Below, in pieces: positions 14,770-23,181 of a stretch of DNA of 36,073 nucleotides (within the stretch, counting starts at the first letter, position 1; the number at the start of each line of letters is the position of its first letter). Origin of the DNA: an uncultured Bacilli bacterium (GTDB taxonomy: Bacteria > Bacillota_I > Bacilli_A > RF39 > UBA660); the NCBI GenBank assembly GCA_947589435.1, contig CANQBI010000017.1:1-36073 (forward strand), written 5' to 3'. The position numbers and the translations under genes are program-made. A model generated the notes under the pieces. That model saw nothing but the letters and a program-made list of their open reading frames with translations. It was not told the DNA's origin and did not search any database.

Positions 14770-14786
14770 TTGAGTTTCATTATCTT

Positions 14787-14812
14787 AAGAATACACTTGC
14801 GTATTCTTTTTA
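14787..14812. terminator. Terminator after the CHAP gene
   Basis: AAGAATAC (14787-14794) pairs with GTATTCTT (14801-14808), with a T-run on the plus strand. It may also serve the convergent XRE gene. Confidence 0.75.
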
Positions 14813-14823
14813 ATTTTAATATT

Positions 14824-15258
14824 TTATTTATCTCTATTCAATACATAGTCAATAGAGTAGTTACTTAACTTACATAAAGTAATTAATGTTTCGCTTTGAA
14901 TTAAATGCTCTCCTCATTCATAACTGGCTAATGCTGAAAAAGAAGTATTGAGTTTATCTCCAAGTTCTCTTAAGGTTAAACCAAGTTCCAAACGAATGCT
15001 TTTAAGTCTTTTTCCAATTTCTTTTAATTCAATTTTAGTTGGCTTATTAATTAATCTTCTATCTTTAGATAAATTTAATAAATAATCAATATTAACCTTA
15101 TAAAAATCCGCTAGTTCAATTATTCTTTTGGTGAGAATTGGTATTTTACTATGTTCCCATTCGGAATAGGTTGATTCATATACTTTTAAGTATTGAGCCA
15201 CTTCTTTAGATTTTAAATTTCTTTCATCTTTTAGTTGTTCTAATCTATTTTCATTCAT
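14824..15258 (-). pseudogene. Double-HTH XRE-family regulator interrupted by an in-frame TGA
   Basis: The reading frame holds two Cro/C1-type helix-turn-helix domains. The first is complete (LKDERNLKSKEVAQYLKVYE...ELADFYKVNIDYLLNL). The second begins GKRLKSIRLELGLTLRELGD and reaches SALASYE, then meets TGA (14914-14916). Reading through, the same frame continues GEHLIQSETLITLCKLSNYS then IDYVLNRDK and a TAA at 14824, exactly the normal end of an XRE domain. In this family the residue after SYE is commonly Arg, so CGA to TGA is a likely cause. The window otherwise uses TGA as a stop. A truncated 114-aa protein with an intact first domain could still be made from 15258. Confidence 0.8.
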
Positions 15259-15455
15259 TAATAATCATTCCTTACTTGAATAATTTTCCCATTTTAAATT
15301 AATAAATAGTTTTTCTTCTCTAAATACGCACAAAGTGGTATAATTAACTTGAATTATTTATATATAAGAAATATAAGTATTTAAATTTTAAATTTTTCGC
15401 TTATTTAAAATAACGAGATATAGTAAGTCGAAAACGATAAAATAGAGGTGAGTTT

Positions 15456-16745
15456 ATGAAAAAAGAAGAAAAAATTAAGAAAAATAGTAAAAAGAAAGTA
15501 ATAATTATTGTTGTTTGCATTTTAGCAATTATCTTAATTTCATTAGGGGTATTTATTTTCGTAAATAAGAAAGAAGATAAAGATGTAAAAGAAGAAACTT
15601 CAAAAATTAAATTAATCGATAATTTAGAAGTGGAAGTAAATAGTGAAGTAAATTTATTATCTTTTATAAGTGATAGTAAAGATGTAGAAATTCTAAGTAG
15701 TGATGAAACAGTAGATACTAGTACTTTAGGAGAAAAAGAATTAATAGTTAAATATAAAGAAGAAGGCAAAGAAAAAGAATATAAATTTACTATTAATGTA
15801 AAAGATAGTACTATTCCAGTTATTGAATATCAAAAAGAATTAAGTACTACAGTAGGAACGGAAATAGATTTATTAAAAGATGTTAAAGTAACGGATAATT
15901 CTAAAGAAGAAATAAAAGCTACTGTTGAAGGAGAATATGATTTTAATAAAGAAGGAACTTATACTTTAAAATATGTGGCTACTGATAGTAGTAATAACAA
16001 AGTAGAAGAAGAATTTACTTTAAAAGTAAATAAAAAAGAAGAAAAGAAAACAACTAATAAAAATACTACTAGTTCTAATAAAACAACTTCTAGTAGTAAA
16101 ACTCCGCCCAAAAGTACTAACCCTGATAAAGAATGGGTAGATTTTGATTATACAGAAGAAAATGGTCAAACAGTGGATTATAAATATGGTACTAAGGTAA
16201 CAGAAGTATATCAATACTTTGTCTTAAAATATAGTGATAATACGGAAGAAAAAGTTCCTGCTGGAGTATCATATAAATTAGATTCTTCTAATTATAATGG
16301 GACAACTAGTAGTATTTTAAAAGAGGCAACTGAAGTTGTTAATGGTAATTTAAGTTCACAAAATGAAATGCTAAAATATGTTAATGAATATAGAACTGAA
16401 GTAGGTGCAGAACCTTTAACAATAGATAGAGATTTGTCTATTGCGGCGACAGTTAGAGCCATAGAAATAGCATATTCTGGTAAGTTTTCACATGAAAGAC
16501 CTGGTATGAGTGGAAATGATAGTTGCTTTACAGTATTAAGTGATTTAAATATTAGTCGTTCTACTTTAGGAGAAAATATTGCTTATGGAAATTCTACGGT
16601 TAAAGCAACTGCTGTTCAATGGCGAAATTCCAGTGGTCATTATGCTAATATGATAAATTCCAATTATAAAAAGATTGGTATAGGTATATTTAAGGAAAAT
16701 GCTAGTAAATATCAATATACTTGGGTTCAAATATTTAGTAATTAA
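15456..16745 (+). CDS. Membrane-anchored Ig-like plus CAP (SCP/PR1) domain protein
   Basis: A 429-aa protein with a signal anchor (about 14-36). It has a bacterial Ig-like DUF5011 module (about 110-190, ending YTLKYVATDSSNNKVEEEFT), a Thr/Ser/Lys linker, and a C-terminal CAP domain (about 300-429). The CAP site residues are visible: FSHERP, GENIAYG and SGHYANM, which in the family form a His-Glu cavity able to bind divalent metal. Bacterial CAP proteins are secreted and mostly of unknown activity. AGAGGTGA precedes the ATG. It belongs to the local group of anchored surface proteins but has its own upstream region. Confidence 0.88.
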   Translation: MKKEEKIKKNSKKKVIIIVVCILAIILISLGVFIFVNKKEDKDVKEETSKIKLIDNLEVEVNSEVNLLSFISDSKDVEILSSDETVDTSTLGEKELIVKYKEEGKEKEYKFTINVKDSTIPVIEYQKELSTTVGTEIDLLKDVKVTDNSKEEIKATVEGEYDFNKEGTYTLKYVATDSSNNKVEEEFTLKVNKKEEKKTTNKNTTSSNKTTSSSKTPPKSTNPDKEWVDFDYTEENGQTVDYKYGTKVTEVYQYFVLKYSDNTEEKVPAGVSYKLDSSNYNGTTSSILKEATEVVNGNLSSQNEMLKYVNEYRTEVGAEPLTIDRDLSIAATVRAIEIAYSGKFSHERPGMSGNDSCFTVLSDLNISRSTLGENIAYGNSTVKATAVQWRNSSGHYANMINSNYKKIGIGIFKENASKYQYTWVQIFSN

Positions 16746-16750
16746 AATTA

Positions 16751-16790
16751 AAAAATAATCACATTTCTAAAAAAACGTGATTATTTTTTT
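16751..16790. terminator. Bidirectional terminator between CAP gene and ABC operon
   Basis: AAAAATAATCAC (16751-16762) pairs with GTGATTATTTTT (16777-16788), with A/T runs on both sides. It serves two convergent genes. Confidence 0.8.
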
Positions 16791-17581
16791 CAATTTAAAT
16801 GTTTTAATAATCTTTTTTCTAAGATTATAATTAACTTATAGAGAATATAAGAAATAATAGCAAGTAAAATAATACCTGTCATAACTAAATCTAAATTAAA
16901 GACTTGTTTACCATAAACAATAAGGTAACCAATACCCATTTTACTAACTAAAAATTCCCCCATAATAACACCGACTAGACTTTGGGCTATCGCTAATTTA
17001 AAAGAAGCAATAATAGTTTGATAACTGCTCGGAATAACTAGCATTATTAAAGTTTGCCATTTACTTGCATTCATCGTTTGAAATAATTTTAGACGGTACT
17101 CATCAGTTTGTAAAAAACCATTATATATAGTGATAATACTTACAATTAAATTAATAAGTAAAGCCATCACAATAACACTTTTAATATTTGCACCCCATAT
17201 AATAATAATTAAAGGTCCTAAAGCAACTTTAGGAAGCGAATTTAACATGGTTAAATAGGGATCAAGTATTTTAGCTAATCTTTTCCATTCATATAAGATA
17301 ATAGCTATTATAAAACCTAAAGTAATTCCTAATACAAAGGAAATAATTACTTCTTTTAAAGTTGTATAAACATGAATAAAGAAGTTATGGTCATTTATTA
17401 GATTTATAATTGTTTTAATTATTCTTGAAGGACTAGAATAGATAAAAGAACTAATAAGACCATTTTGCACTAAAACTTCCCATAGAACAAAAAATAAGAT
17501 TAATAAAAATAATTGCCAAAATAAGATTTTAATTTTATTAATTTTAATATCTTTTAAATATTTCTTTTGTTCAGAACTCAT
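16790..17581 (-). CDS. ABC transporter permease, NitT/TauT (SsuC/TauC/ThiX-type)
   Basis: A 263-aa inner-membrane permease with about six helices. The EAA-type loop is visible as FQTMNASKWQTLIMLVIPSSYQ, where the ATPase docks, followed by IIASFKLAIAQSLVGVIMGEFL, typical of the nitrate/sulfonate/taurine/thiamine-precursor group. Its ATG lies inside the end of the ATPase gene (ATGAGTTCTGA, 11-base overlap), so translation is coupled. It ends at the bidirectional terminator. The substrate is not determined by the permease sequence. Confidence 0.92.
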   Translation of the reverse strand: MSSEQKKYLKDIKINKIKILFWQLFLLILFFVLWEVLVQNGLISSFIYSSPSRIIKTIINLINDHNFFIHVYTTLKEVIISFVLGITLGFIIAIILYEWKRLAKILDPYLTMLNSLPKVALGPLIIIIWGANIKSVIVMALLINLIVSIITIYNGFLQTDEYRLKLFQTMNASKWQTLIMLVIPSSYQTIIASFKLAIAQSLVGVIMGEFLVSKMGIGYLIVYGKQVFNLDLVMTGIILLAIISYILYKLIIILEKRLLKHLN

Positions 17582-18317
17582 TATTTAAATCCTCCCATAT
17601 GATATCAAAATATTTTTGACCTAATTTATCTTTTCTTCGTTCTAAAACAGAAGTTTTATTTTCAATATCAATTTCTATTATTCTTTTTATCTTCGCGGGC
17701 CTTTCAGTAAGAACCACAACTCTATCAGAAAAAGTAATGGCCTCCTCAATATTGTGGGTTACCAAGATAACGGTTTTATTTTCCTTCTTACATATTTGAT
17801 AAACATCATTACTAATTAAAAGTCTTGATTGGCCATCTAAAGCACAAAAAGGCTCATCTAAAAGTAAGATATCGGGTTTTATTGCTAAAGTCCTAATTAA
17901 GGCTAGTCTTTGTTTCATACCTCCGGATAAATTCTTGGGATAATTATTTTTAAAATCTTTTAATTTATATAAATCCAGTAAGTAGTCAACATATTCTAAA
18001 TTTTCTTTGGTCATTTTATGATTTATTTTAAGACCTAAAATAGCATTATCATAAATAGTAAGCCAAGGAAGGAGGGCATCACTTTGGAGCATATAAGCCA
18101 TTTTAAGGTTATCCTTCTTATTAATGGTGCCCGTATAATCCTTATCTAGGGAAGAAATAATGGCAAGAAGAGTCGACTTTCCACATCCGGAAGGGCCAAC
18201 CAATGATATTATTTCGCCCTTTTTAATATCTAAATTAAAATTATCTAAGGCTTTAATTTCGCCTTCTTTGGTATGGTAATTTTTAGTTATATTTTTAAAC
18301 TCTAAGATATTATTCAT
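17571..18317 (-). CDS. ABC transporter ATP-binding protein, NitT/TauT type
   Basis: A 248-aa ATPase that powers the importer. Walker A GPSGCGKST (41-49), Q-loop Gln78, signature LSGGMKQR (130-137), Walker B ILLLDEP (150-156) and H-loop His188 (VTHNIEEA) are all intact. The ALLPWLTIYDNAILGL stretch after the Q-loop is characteristic of SsuB/TauB/ThiZ-like proteins. The start overlaps the end of the substrate-binding protein gene by 8 bases. Confidence 0.94.
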   Translation of the reverse strand: MNNILEFKNITKNYHTKEGEIKALDNFNLDIKKGEIISLVGPSGCGKSTLLAIISSLDKDYTGTINKKDNLKMAYMLQSDALLPWLTIYDNAILGLKINHKMTKENLEYVDYLLDLYKLKDFKNNYPKNLSGGMKQRLALIRTLAIKPDILLLDEPFCALDGQSRLLISNDVYQICKKENKTVILVTHNIEEAITFSDRVVVLTERPAKIKRIIEIDIENKTSVLERRKDKLGQKYFDIIWEDLNNEF

Positions 18318-19302
18318 AAAGATTATAAACCAAATCTTTATAGTAAACTGTCTTATTGATTAAATCATTTTCTTTAAGTAAATCAATTAAAGTATTAAAG
18401 AAATCTTCTTCAACGACTGGGGTACTTAACCAAACATCCGCTTTTTTATATCTTTCAATCATTATTTTTAAATCATCAACACTTGTATCACTAAATTGAT
18501 TTTTTACTACTTTAGCTACTTCTTCGGAATCATTATTTAAAGTAAAGTCCATTCCTTTTTTAATTGCCTTCGTAAAAGAAGTTAATAATTCTTTATTTTC
18601 TTTTAAATAACTTTTTTTCGCATAGAAGGCCGTATATGGGAACGGATCAGATGAAGCCCCGACACTTGTCACAACATAGCCATTATTACTTTCTTCTAGT
18701 TTACTTGCTAGAGGTTCAAATAGGTTAACGTAGTCCCCAACACCTCCGATGAAAGCTCCGGATAGTTCGCCAAATTCAATAGAGTAGTTAATATTAACAT
18801 CGCTTTCTTTGATACCTTCATTTTTTAAGGCTCTTAAAAAACTTAAACCAGGCATTCCGGTTTTTCTACCTACCAAAATTTCTTTACCAATTAAATCTTG
18901 CCATGCAAATTCTTTACCACTGCGGCTTAAGATAAATTGGCCATCTCTTTTAGTAAGGCCTGCGAATACTTCTAAATAGTCTTTTTCACCACCAAGATAA
19001 ACATAAGTTGCAGACTCGGGACCAGCAAGACCGACATTGGTATCACCGGCTAGAACAGAAGCCGCCACATTATCACTACCACTAACTAAAAGTAAATCAA
19101 TATCAATTCCTTCCTCTTTAAAATAGCCATTTTCCATTGCTACATAAAAAGGGGCATAGAAAATACTATGAGTTACTTCTGCTACTTTAATGGTTTGTAA
19201 ATCTTGGTCATCTTCTTTATTTTTAAATAGTAAACTGCCTATTAGGGCCAGAACTACTATTCCAATTACACTAGTTAAAACATATAAAAAATTTTTCTTC
19301 AC
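18310..19302 (-). CDS. ABC transporter substrate-binding protein, NMT1/THI5-like
   Basis: A 330-aa extracytoplasmic binding protein of the NMT1/SsuA-like type. It opens IKVAEVTHSIFYAPFYVAME then GYFKEEGIDIDL, with LAGDTNVGLAGPESATYVYL and LIGKEILVGRKTGMPG further on. Relatives bind nitrate, alkanesulfonates or the thiamine precursor HMP. No TPP riboswitch is seen upstream, so the substrate stays open. The N-terminal helix (about 4-25) has no lipobox cysteine, so it is probably held by an uncleaved anchor, unlike the usual Gram-positive lipoprotein. The start is GTG 19302 with AAGGAGTG 6-7 bases upstream. First gene of the three-gene operon. Confidence 0.9.
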   Translation of the reverse strand: MKKNFLYVLTSVIGIVVLALIGSLLFKNKEDDQDLQTIKVAEVTHSIFYAPFYVAMENGYFKEEGIDIDLLLVSGSDNVAASVLAGDTNVGLAGPESATYVYLGGEKDYLEVFAGLTKRDGQFILSRSGKEFAWQDLIGKEILVGRKTGMPGLSFLRALKNEGIKESDVNINYSIEFGELSGAFIGGVGDYVNLFEPLASKLEESNNGYVVTSVGASSDPFPYTAFYAKKSYLKENKELLTSFTKAIKKGMDFTLNNDSEEVAKVVKNQFSDTSVDDLKIMIERYKKADVWLSTPVVEEDFFNTLIDLLKENDLINKTVYYKDLVYNLYE

Positions 19303-19372
19303 AAAAACACTCCTTACATTTATAATATATTCTGGAATTTGGTTTTTTGTTAAATGAATAGGACTAGAAGAG

Positions 19373-19401
19373 TTGACATCTAACTTTAAAGAGTGTATAA
19401 T
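19373..19401 (+). promoter_or_regulatory. Consensus promoter of the AbiE operon
   Basis: TTGACA (19373-19378), 17 bases, TATAAT (19396-19401): a perfect sigma-A promoter. Confidence 0.85.
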
Positions 19402-19422
19402 GTTATTATTAAATTAAAAATT

Positions 19423-19447
19423 GTTATATTTTTAATAAAAATATAAC
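19423..19447. promoter_or_regulatory. Perfect palindrome, likely AbiEi operator
   Basis: GTTATATTTTT and AAAAATATAAC are perfect inverted repeats around AAT, lying between the promoter and the start codon. Characterised AbiEi antitoxins repress their own operon by binding inverted repeats here, so an operator role is a sound inference. Confidence 0.65.
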
Positions 19448-19471
19448 GTAATATATTTAAGGGGGATGTCT

Positions 19472-20125
19472 ATGAATTTAAATGATATATTAATTAAATA
19501 TATAAATGCTTATCCTTATGATGAGCCTATTTTTATTGAAGAAATAAGGGATTATTTCAAAAAATATATAAGGAAAAATTTTGATGTAACATTTAAGAAT
19601 ATTTATGTTTATGTTAATAGACTTGTTAGAGAAGGAAAAATAGTTCAATTTACTAAAGGCATTTATTATAAACCGATAAAAGGTACTTTTGGCAAGAAAA
19701 TACTTAATGTTAATAAAGTCATTACAAAAAAATATATATACGATAATAAAGGTCAAAAAGGTTATTATTCTGGGGCCTATTTATTTAATAAGATTGGATT
19801 AACTACCCAAATACCTAAAGAAATATTAATTGTTACCAATGAATGTCCCAATGCTAATGATTATAAAAATAAAAATTTAGGGGTTACGATTAGAAGGCCA
19901 AAATTAAAAATTACGGAAAAGAATTATAAATATCTCCAACTTTTTGATATTTTAATAAATAAAGATAATATCAAAATAGAAGTAAAAAATGAAAAGAAAA
20001 TTATTTATAAATTTATTAAAGATAATAAGTTAGAATTTGAAAAGATATTTGAATATGCTTATTTATTAAAAAATATTAAACCAATAAAAAAACTATATGA
20101 TTTAGGTGGTGAAGATATTGAATAG
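19472..20125 (+). CDS. abiEi: AbiEi-like antitoxin (DUF6088-type winged-helix)
   Basis: A 217-aa antitoxin of a type IV AbiE-like system, which in known cases represses its operon and counters AbiEii without direct contact. The N-terminal winged HTH is visible (FKNIYVYVNRLVREGKIVQF, TKGIYYKP), followed by the antitoxin domain (GYYSGAYLFNKIGLTTQIPKE, ILIVTNECP). ATG 19472 is chosen because GGGGG lies 6 bases upstream; ATG 19466 directly abuts it. The gene overlaps the toxin gene by 8 bases. A consensus promoter and palindrome precede it. Confidence 0.85.
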   Translation: MNLNDILIKYINAYPYDEPIFIEEIRDYFKKYIRKNFDVTFKNIYVYVNRLVREGKIVQFTKGIYYKPIKGTFGKKILNVNKVITKKYIYDNKGQKGYYSGAYLFNKIGLTTQIPKEILIVTNECPNANDYKNKNLGVTIRRPKLKITEKNYKYLQLFDILINKDNIKIEVKNEKKIIYKFIKDNKLEFEKIFEYAYLLKNIKPIKKLYDLGGEDIE

Positions 20126-21047
20126 AGAAGTTTTAGAAGAATTAATATTAGAAATTAATAATAGAACTAAAATCAGAAATGAAATTTTGGAAAAAGACTA
20201 TTATGTTTGTTTAGTTTTAAAAGAGTTAGCACGAAAACAAAATGAACTTAAAGCCTATTTTAAAGGAGGAACAGCAGTCTATAAGATTTTAAATCAGATG
20301 AATAGATTTTCTGAAGATATTGATTTAACGGTTAAAGTAAATCCTAAAGAAACAAATAATAGCAACAAAATGAGATTAAAAAAATCAGCTCTTGGATATA
20401 ATATTAAGGGTTTAGAATTAGTGAAGGAAGAAACTATTGATAAAAAAGGAAGTGTTACTTCGTTTTATAAATATGATTCTTTATTTAGTGTCAATGAACT
20501 ATTTAAATCTGAAAGGATTCAAATAGAGGCAACATCTTTTACAGTATCAGAGCCTGTTTCTACTTATACAATTGAACCGCTTATTTATAAGTATGCAACT
20601 AAAGAAGAAAAGAAAATTTTAAAAGAAAAATATAGCATATCAGAATTTAATATTGAAATTATTAAATTGGAAAGAATTTTTGTTGATAAGATATTTGCAG
20701 CCGAGTTTTATTATGAAAGAAAAATGTATGAAGATGTTTCAAAACATTTATATGATATTTCAATTTTAATAAAAAATGATGCTATAAAGAAATTGCTTAA
20801 TAATAAGAAAGAATTAAACAAATTAATTGGTTATAAAAGAGAAGAAGAAAAATACAGAGTAGGGGGAATATCTGAGGATAAAAATATAGTAGATTTTGAT
20901 TATATGAAATTAAACTTTAATGATGATTTTATTGATACTTTTGATAGAATGCAAAAAATATATGTATTAGATGATAATAGTATGATAACTATTAACGAAG
21001 TAAAAGATACTATTAAAGTATTATTAGAGGTGTTTAAAAATATATAA
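20118..21047 (+). CDS. abiEii: AbiEii/AbiGii-family nucleotidyltransferase toxin
   Basis: A 309-aa toxin of the DNA polymerase beta-like nucleotidyltransferase group. The core motif is present as FKGGTAVYKI (GG[S/T]) followed by RFSEDIDLTV, which supplies the Asp-x-Asp metal ligands. Later Lys-rich motifs (KLERIFVDKIFA, DVSKHLYDISIL) match the family's KxR/K and HLYD blocks. Relatives block translation, for example by adding nucleotides to tRNA acceptor ends. The start is TTG 20118 with AGGTGGTGA upstream, inside the end of the antitoxin gene. It serves abortive-infection phage defence or element stabilisation. It lies next to a tRNA gene, a common insertion position. Confidence 0.9.
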   Translation: MNREVLEELILEINNRTKIRNEILEKDYYVCLVLKELARKQNELKAYFKGGTAVYKILNQMNRFSEDIDLTVKVNPKETNNSNKMRLKKSALGYNIKGLELVKEETIDKKGSVTSFYKYDSLFSVNELFKSERIQIEATSFTVSEPVSTYTIEPLIYKYATKEEKKILKEKYSISEFNIEIIKLERIFVDKIFAAEFYYERKMYEDVSKHLYDISILIKNDAIKKLLNNKKELNKLIGYKREEEKYRVGGISEDKNIVDFDYMKLNFNDDFIDTFDRMQKIYVLDDNSMITINEVKDTIKVLLEVFKNI

Positions 21048-21076
21048 TATTTGGGTATATGAAAAGCATTTTTGTA

Positions 21077-21105
21077 TTGATTTTGTGTGTCTTTAATGTT
21101 AAACT
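21077..21105 (+). promoter_or_regulatory. tRNA-Glu promoter (probable)
   Basis: TTGATT, 17 bases, then TAAACT, ending 17 bases before the tRNA. Confidence 0.5.
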
Positions 21106-21122
21106 TAATTTGTTGCCAAATT

Positions 21123-21199
21123 AGCCCGTTGGTGAAGTGGCTTAACACACTGCGTTCTCAGCGCAGCATTCACGGGTTCGAACCCCGTACGGGTTACCA
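21123..21199 (+). tRNA. tRNA-Glu (CTC)
   Basis: Cloverleaf: acceptor AGCCCGT/ACGGGTT (one G-T), anticodon stem CTGCG/CGCAG enclosing TTCTCAG, so the anticodon is CTC (Glu, codon GAG), T stem ACGGG/CCCGT with TTCGAAC loop, and encoded CCA. The body resembles other bacterial tRNA-Glu genes. Length 77. Confidence 0.93.
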
Positions 21200-21207
21200 T
21201 TAAAAAT

Positions 21208-21245
21208 AAAAAAGCTGATACTATTTTTTAGCGTCAGCTTTTTTT
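21208..21245. terminator. Bidirectional terminator between tRNA-Glu and typA
   Basis: AAAAAAGCTGA (21208-21218) pairs with TCAGCTTTTTT (21234-21244). It overlaps the last codons of typA. Confidence 0.8.
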
Positions 21246-23029
21246 CTGAGTTCGGTATTTAAAATTACTTTTCTAAGTCTTATAAAGTTTGGAGTAACTT
21301 CGACAAGTTCATCTTGATTAATATATTCTAAAGCATATTCTAGAGTTATTGGTCTAGGTCTTTTTAAGACCACTGTTTTATCAGAGAAGGCCGCTCTGGT
21401 GTTTGTTAATTCTTTCCCTTTAACAATATTTATGGCTAAATCATTATCTCTATTACATTCGCCAACAATCATACCTTCATAAACTTCCGTATTAGGTTCC
21501 ACAAACATAATACCTCTATCTTCAAGTTGGCCAATTCCATAGGCTGTGGCTTTACCAGTTTCCGAAGATACTAGAACACCTAGTTTTCTTTCTCCTACAA
21601 TTTCTTTAGCCATTGGAGCATATTCTTTAAACGTATGGTTCATTATTCCATAACCTTTAGTTAAAGTCATAAAGTTAGTAGAAAAACCAATTAAACCACG
21701 TGATGGAATAGTATAACTTAATCTTGTTAAACTTCCTAAATGAGTCATATTATCCATGATGGCTCCCCGGGTACTTAATTCTTCAATAACCCCACCCATA
21801 TAATCATCTTCAACTTCAATTTGTAAATCTTCATATGGTTCACATTTAACACCATCTATTTCTTTAACAATAACTTTAGGTTTAGATACTTGAAGTTCAA
21901 AACCTTCTCTTCGCATATTTTCAATTAAAATAGATAAGTGAAGTTCACCACGACCTGATACTAAGAAGTTTTCGGAATCTAATTGTTCAATTTTTAAACT
22001 AACATCTTTTTGGGTTTCTTTAATAAGTCTTTCTTCTATCTTACGGCTTGTTAAAAGTTTTCCATCTTTTCCAGAGAATGGACTTGTATTAACTCCAAAA
22101 GTCATTTGTAAGGTTGGTTCATCAATATGAATTATTGGTAACCTTTCGTGATTGCCTACTTCGGTAATGGTTTCCCCAACGGATATATCTTCAAGCCCAG
22201 CAATAGCACAAATATCTCCGGCAGCAACTTCATTTACTTCTACTTTAGATAAAGCGGTAAAAGCAAATAACTTTTGAACTCTAAATTGTTTTTCGGTACC
22301 ATCTAATCTTAAGCAGTTAACCATTTCGCCAACTTTAATTTTACCATTAAAGATACGGCCAATGGCAATTCTTCCGACATAGTCATTATAATCAAGTAGG
22401 GCTGGTTGGAATTGAAGTGGTTTTGTTTCATCTCCACTAGGTTTACTAATTTCATTAACAATTAAATCTAAAACACATTTAAAAGATTTTTCTTGGGTAC
22501 TTAAATCAGGATCTAGACTAGATGTTCCATTTAAAGCACTAGTATAAGCTACTTTAAAATCTAATTGTTCATCACTAGCTCCAAGATCTAAGAATAAACC
22601 TAAAACTTCATCAACCACATCTTTAATTCTCGCTGTTGGTTTATCAACTTTATTAATAACGACAATGGGTTTAACTCCCGCATCAATAGCCTTTTTTAAA
22701 ACAAATCTTGTTTGAGGCATTGGTCCTTCATAAGCATCAACCACTAAGATAACACCATCAACCATTTTCATGATTCTTTCTACTTCGCCACCAAAATCGG
22801 CATGTCCTGGAGTATCCAAGATATTTATCTTGACACCATTATACATAATTGAGGTAGTTTTCGCTAAAATAGTGATACCTCTTTCTTTTTCTATTTCATT
22901 TGAATCCATTGAAAAACTATTTGCATCTTGATTTTCTCTAAAAGTTCCAACATATTTTAGTATCTCATCAACTAGTGCTGTCTTTCCATGGTCAACGTGC
23001 GCAATAATTGCAACATTTCTAATTTCCAT
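21221..23029 (-). CDS. typA: Translational GTPase TypA/BipA
   Basis: A 602-aa ribosome-associated GTPase related to EF-G, which helps 50S assembly and growth under stress. G1 AHVDHGKT (10-17), G2 ERGITI, G3 DTPGHADF and G4 NKVD are intact. The C-terminal family-specific domain is present (GERKLGVLVSSETGKATAYG, GQLEDRGIMFVEP, KRPRPITLEYALEYI). The length is normal. GGGGTGA precedes the ATG. It is transcribed alone toward tRNA-Glu and ends at the bidirectional terminator. Confidence 0.97.
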   Translation of the reverse strand: MEIRNVAIIAHVDHGKTALVDEILKYVGTFRENQDANSFSMDSNEIEKERGITILAKTTSIMYNGVKINILDTPGHADFGGEVERIMKMVDGVILVVDAYEGPMPQTRFVLKKAIDAGVKPIVVINKVDKPTARIKDVVDEVLGLFLDLGASDEQLDFKVAYTSALNGTSSLDPDLSTQEKSFKCVLDLIVNEISKPSGDETKPLQFQPALLDYNDYVGRIAIGRIFNGKIKVGEMVNCLRLDGTEKQFRVQKLFAFTALSKVEVNEVAAGDICAIAGLEDISVGETITEVGNHERLPIIHIDEPTLQMTFGVNTSPFSGKDGKLLTSRKIEERLIKETQKDVSLKIEQLDSENFLVSGRGELHLSILIENMRREGFELQVSKPKVIVKEIDGVKCEPYEDLQIEVEDDYMGGVIEELSTRGAIMDNMTHLGSLTRLSYTIPSRGLIGFSTNFMTLTKGYGIMNHTFKEYAPMAKEIVGERKLGVLVSSETGKATAYGIGQLEDRGIMFVEPNTEVYEGMIVGECNRDNDLAINIVKGKELTNTRAAFSDKTVVLKRPRPITLEYALEYINQDELVEVTPNFIRLRKVILNTELRKKADAKK

Positions 23030-23133
23030 AAAATCACCCCGTGCAACCTACATATTATAGCATTAAGTAAGTAGAAATGTAAATGTAAACTTATAAAAAT
23101 GTTTAAAATACTGAAAAAATTTTAAATTAATAG

Positions 23134-23162
23134 TTGTTTTAGAAAAAAGAATGTGTTAAACT
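23134..23162 (+). promoter_or_regulatory. Promoter of the CalY-like/repeat-protein operon
   Basis: TTGTTT (23134-23139), 17 bases, TAAACT (23157-23162) with TGT extending the -10. AAGGGTGA follows as ribosome binding site. Confidence 0.6.
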
Positions 23163-23181
23163 TAAAATAAGGGTGACATAC

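Noticed and set aside
14914-14916. Possible use of genetic code 4 (TGA as Trp), suggested by the TGA inside the XRE gene
   Set aside because: Trp is written TGG throughout long conserved genes such as sufB and typA, and TGA acts as a sensible stop in the RT, the ABC ATPase and permease, and the 34522-35226 gene, with start-stop overlaps.
19303-19465. TPP riboswitch in front of the NMT1/THI5-like ABC operon
   Set aside because: No conserved CTGAGA-type element or matching stems are visible on the minus strand, so thiamine-precursor specificity is not claimed.
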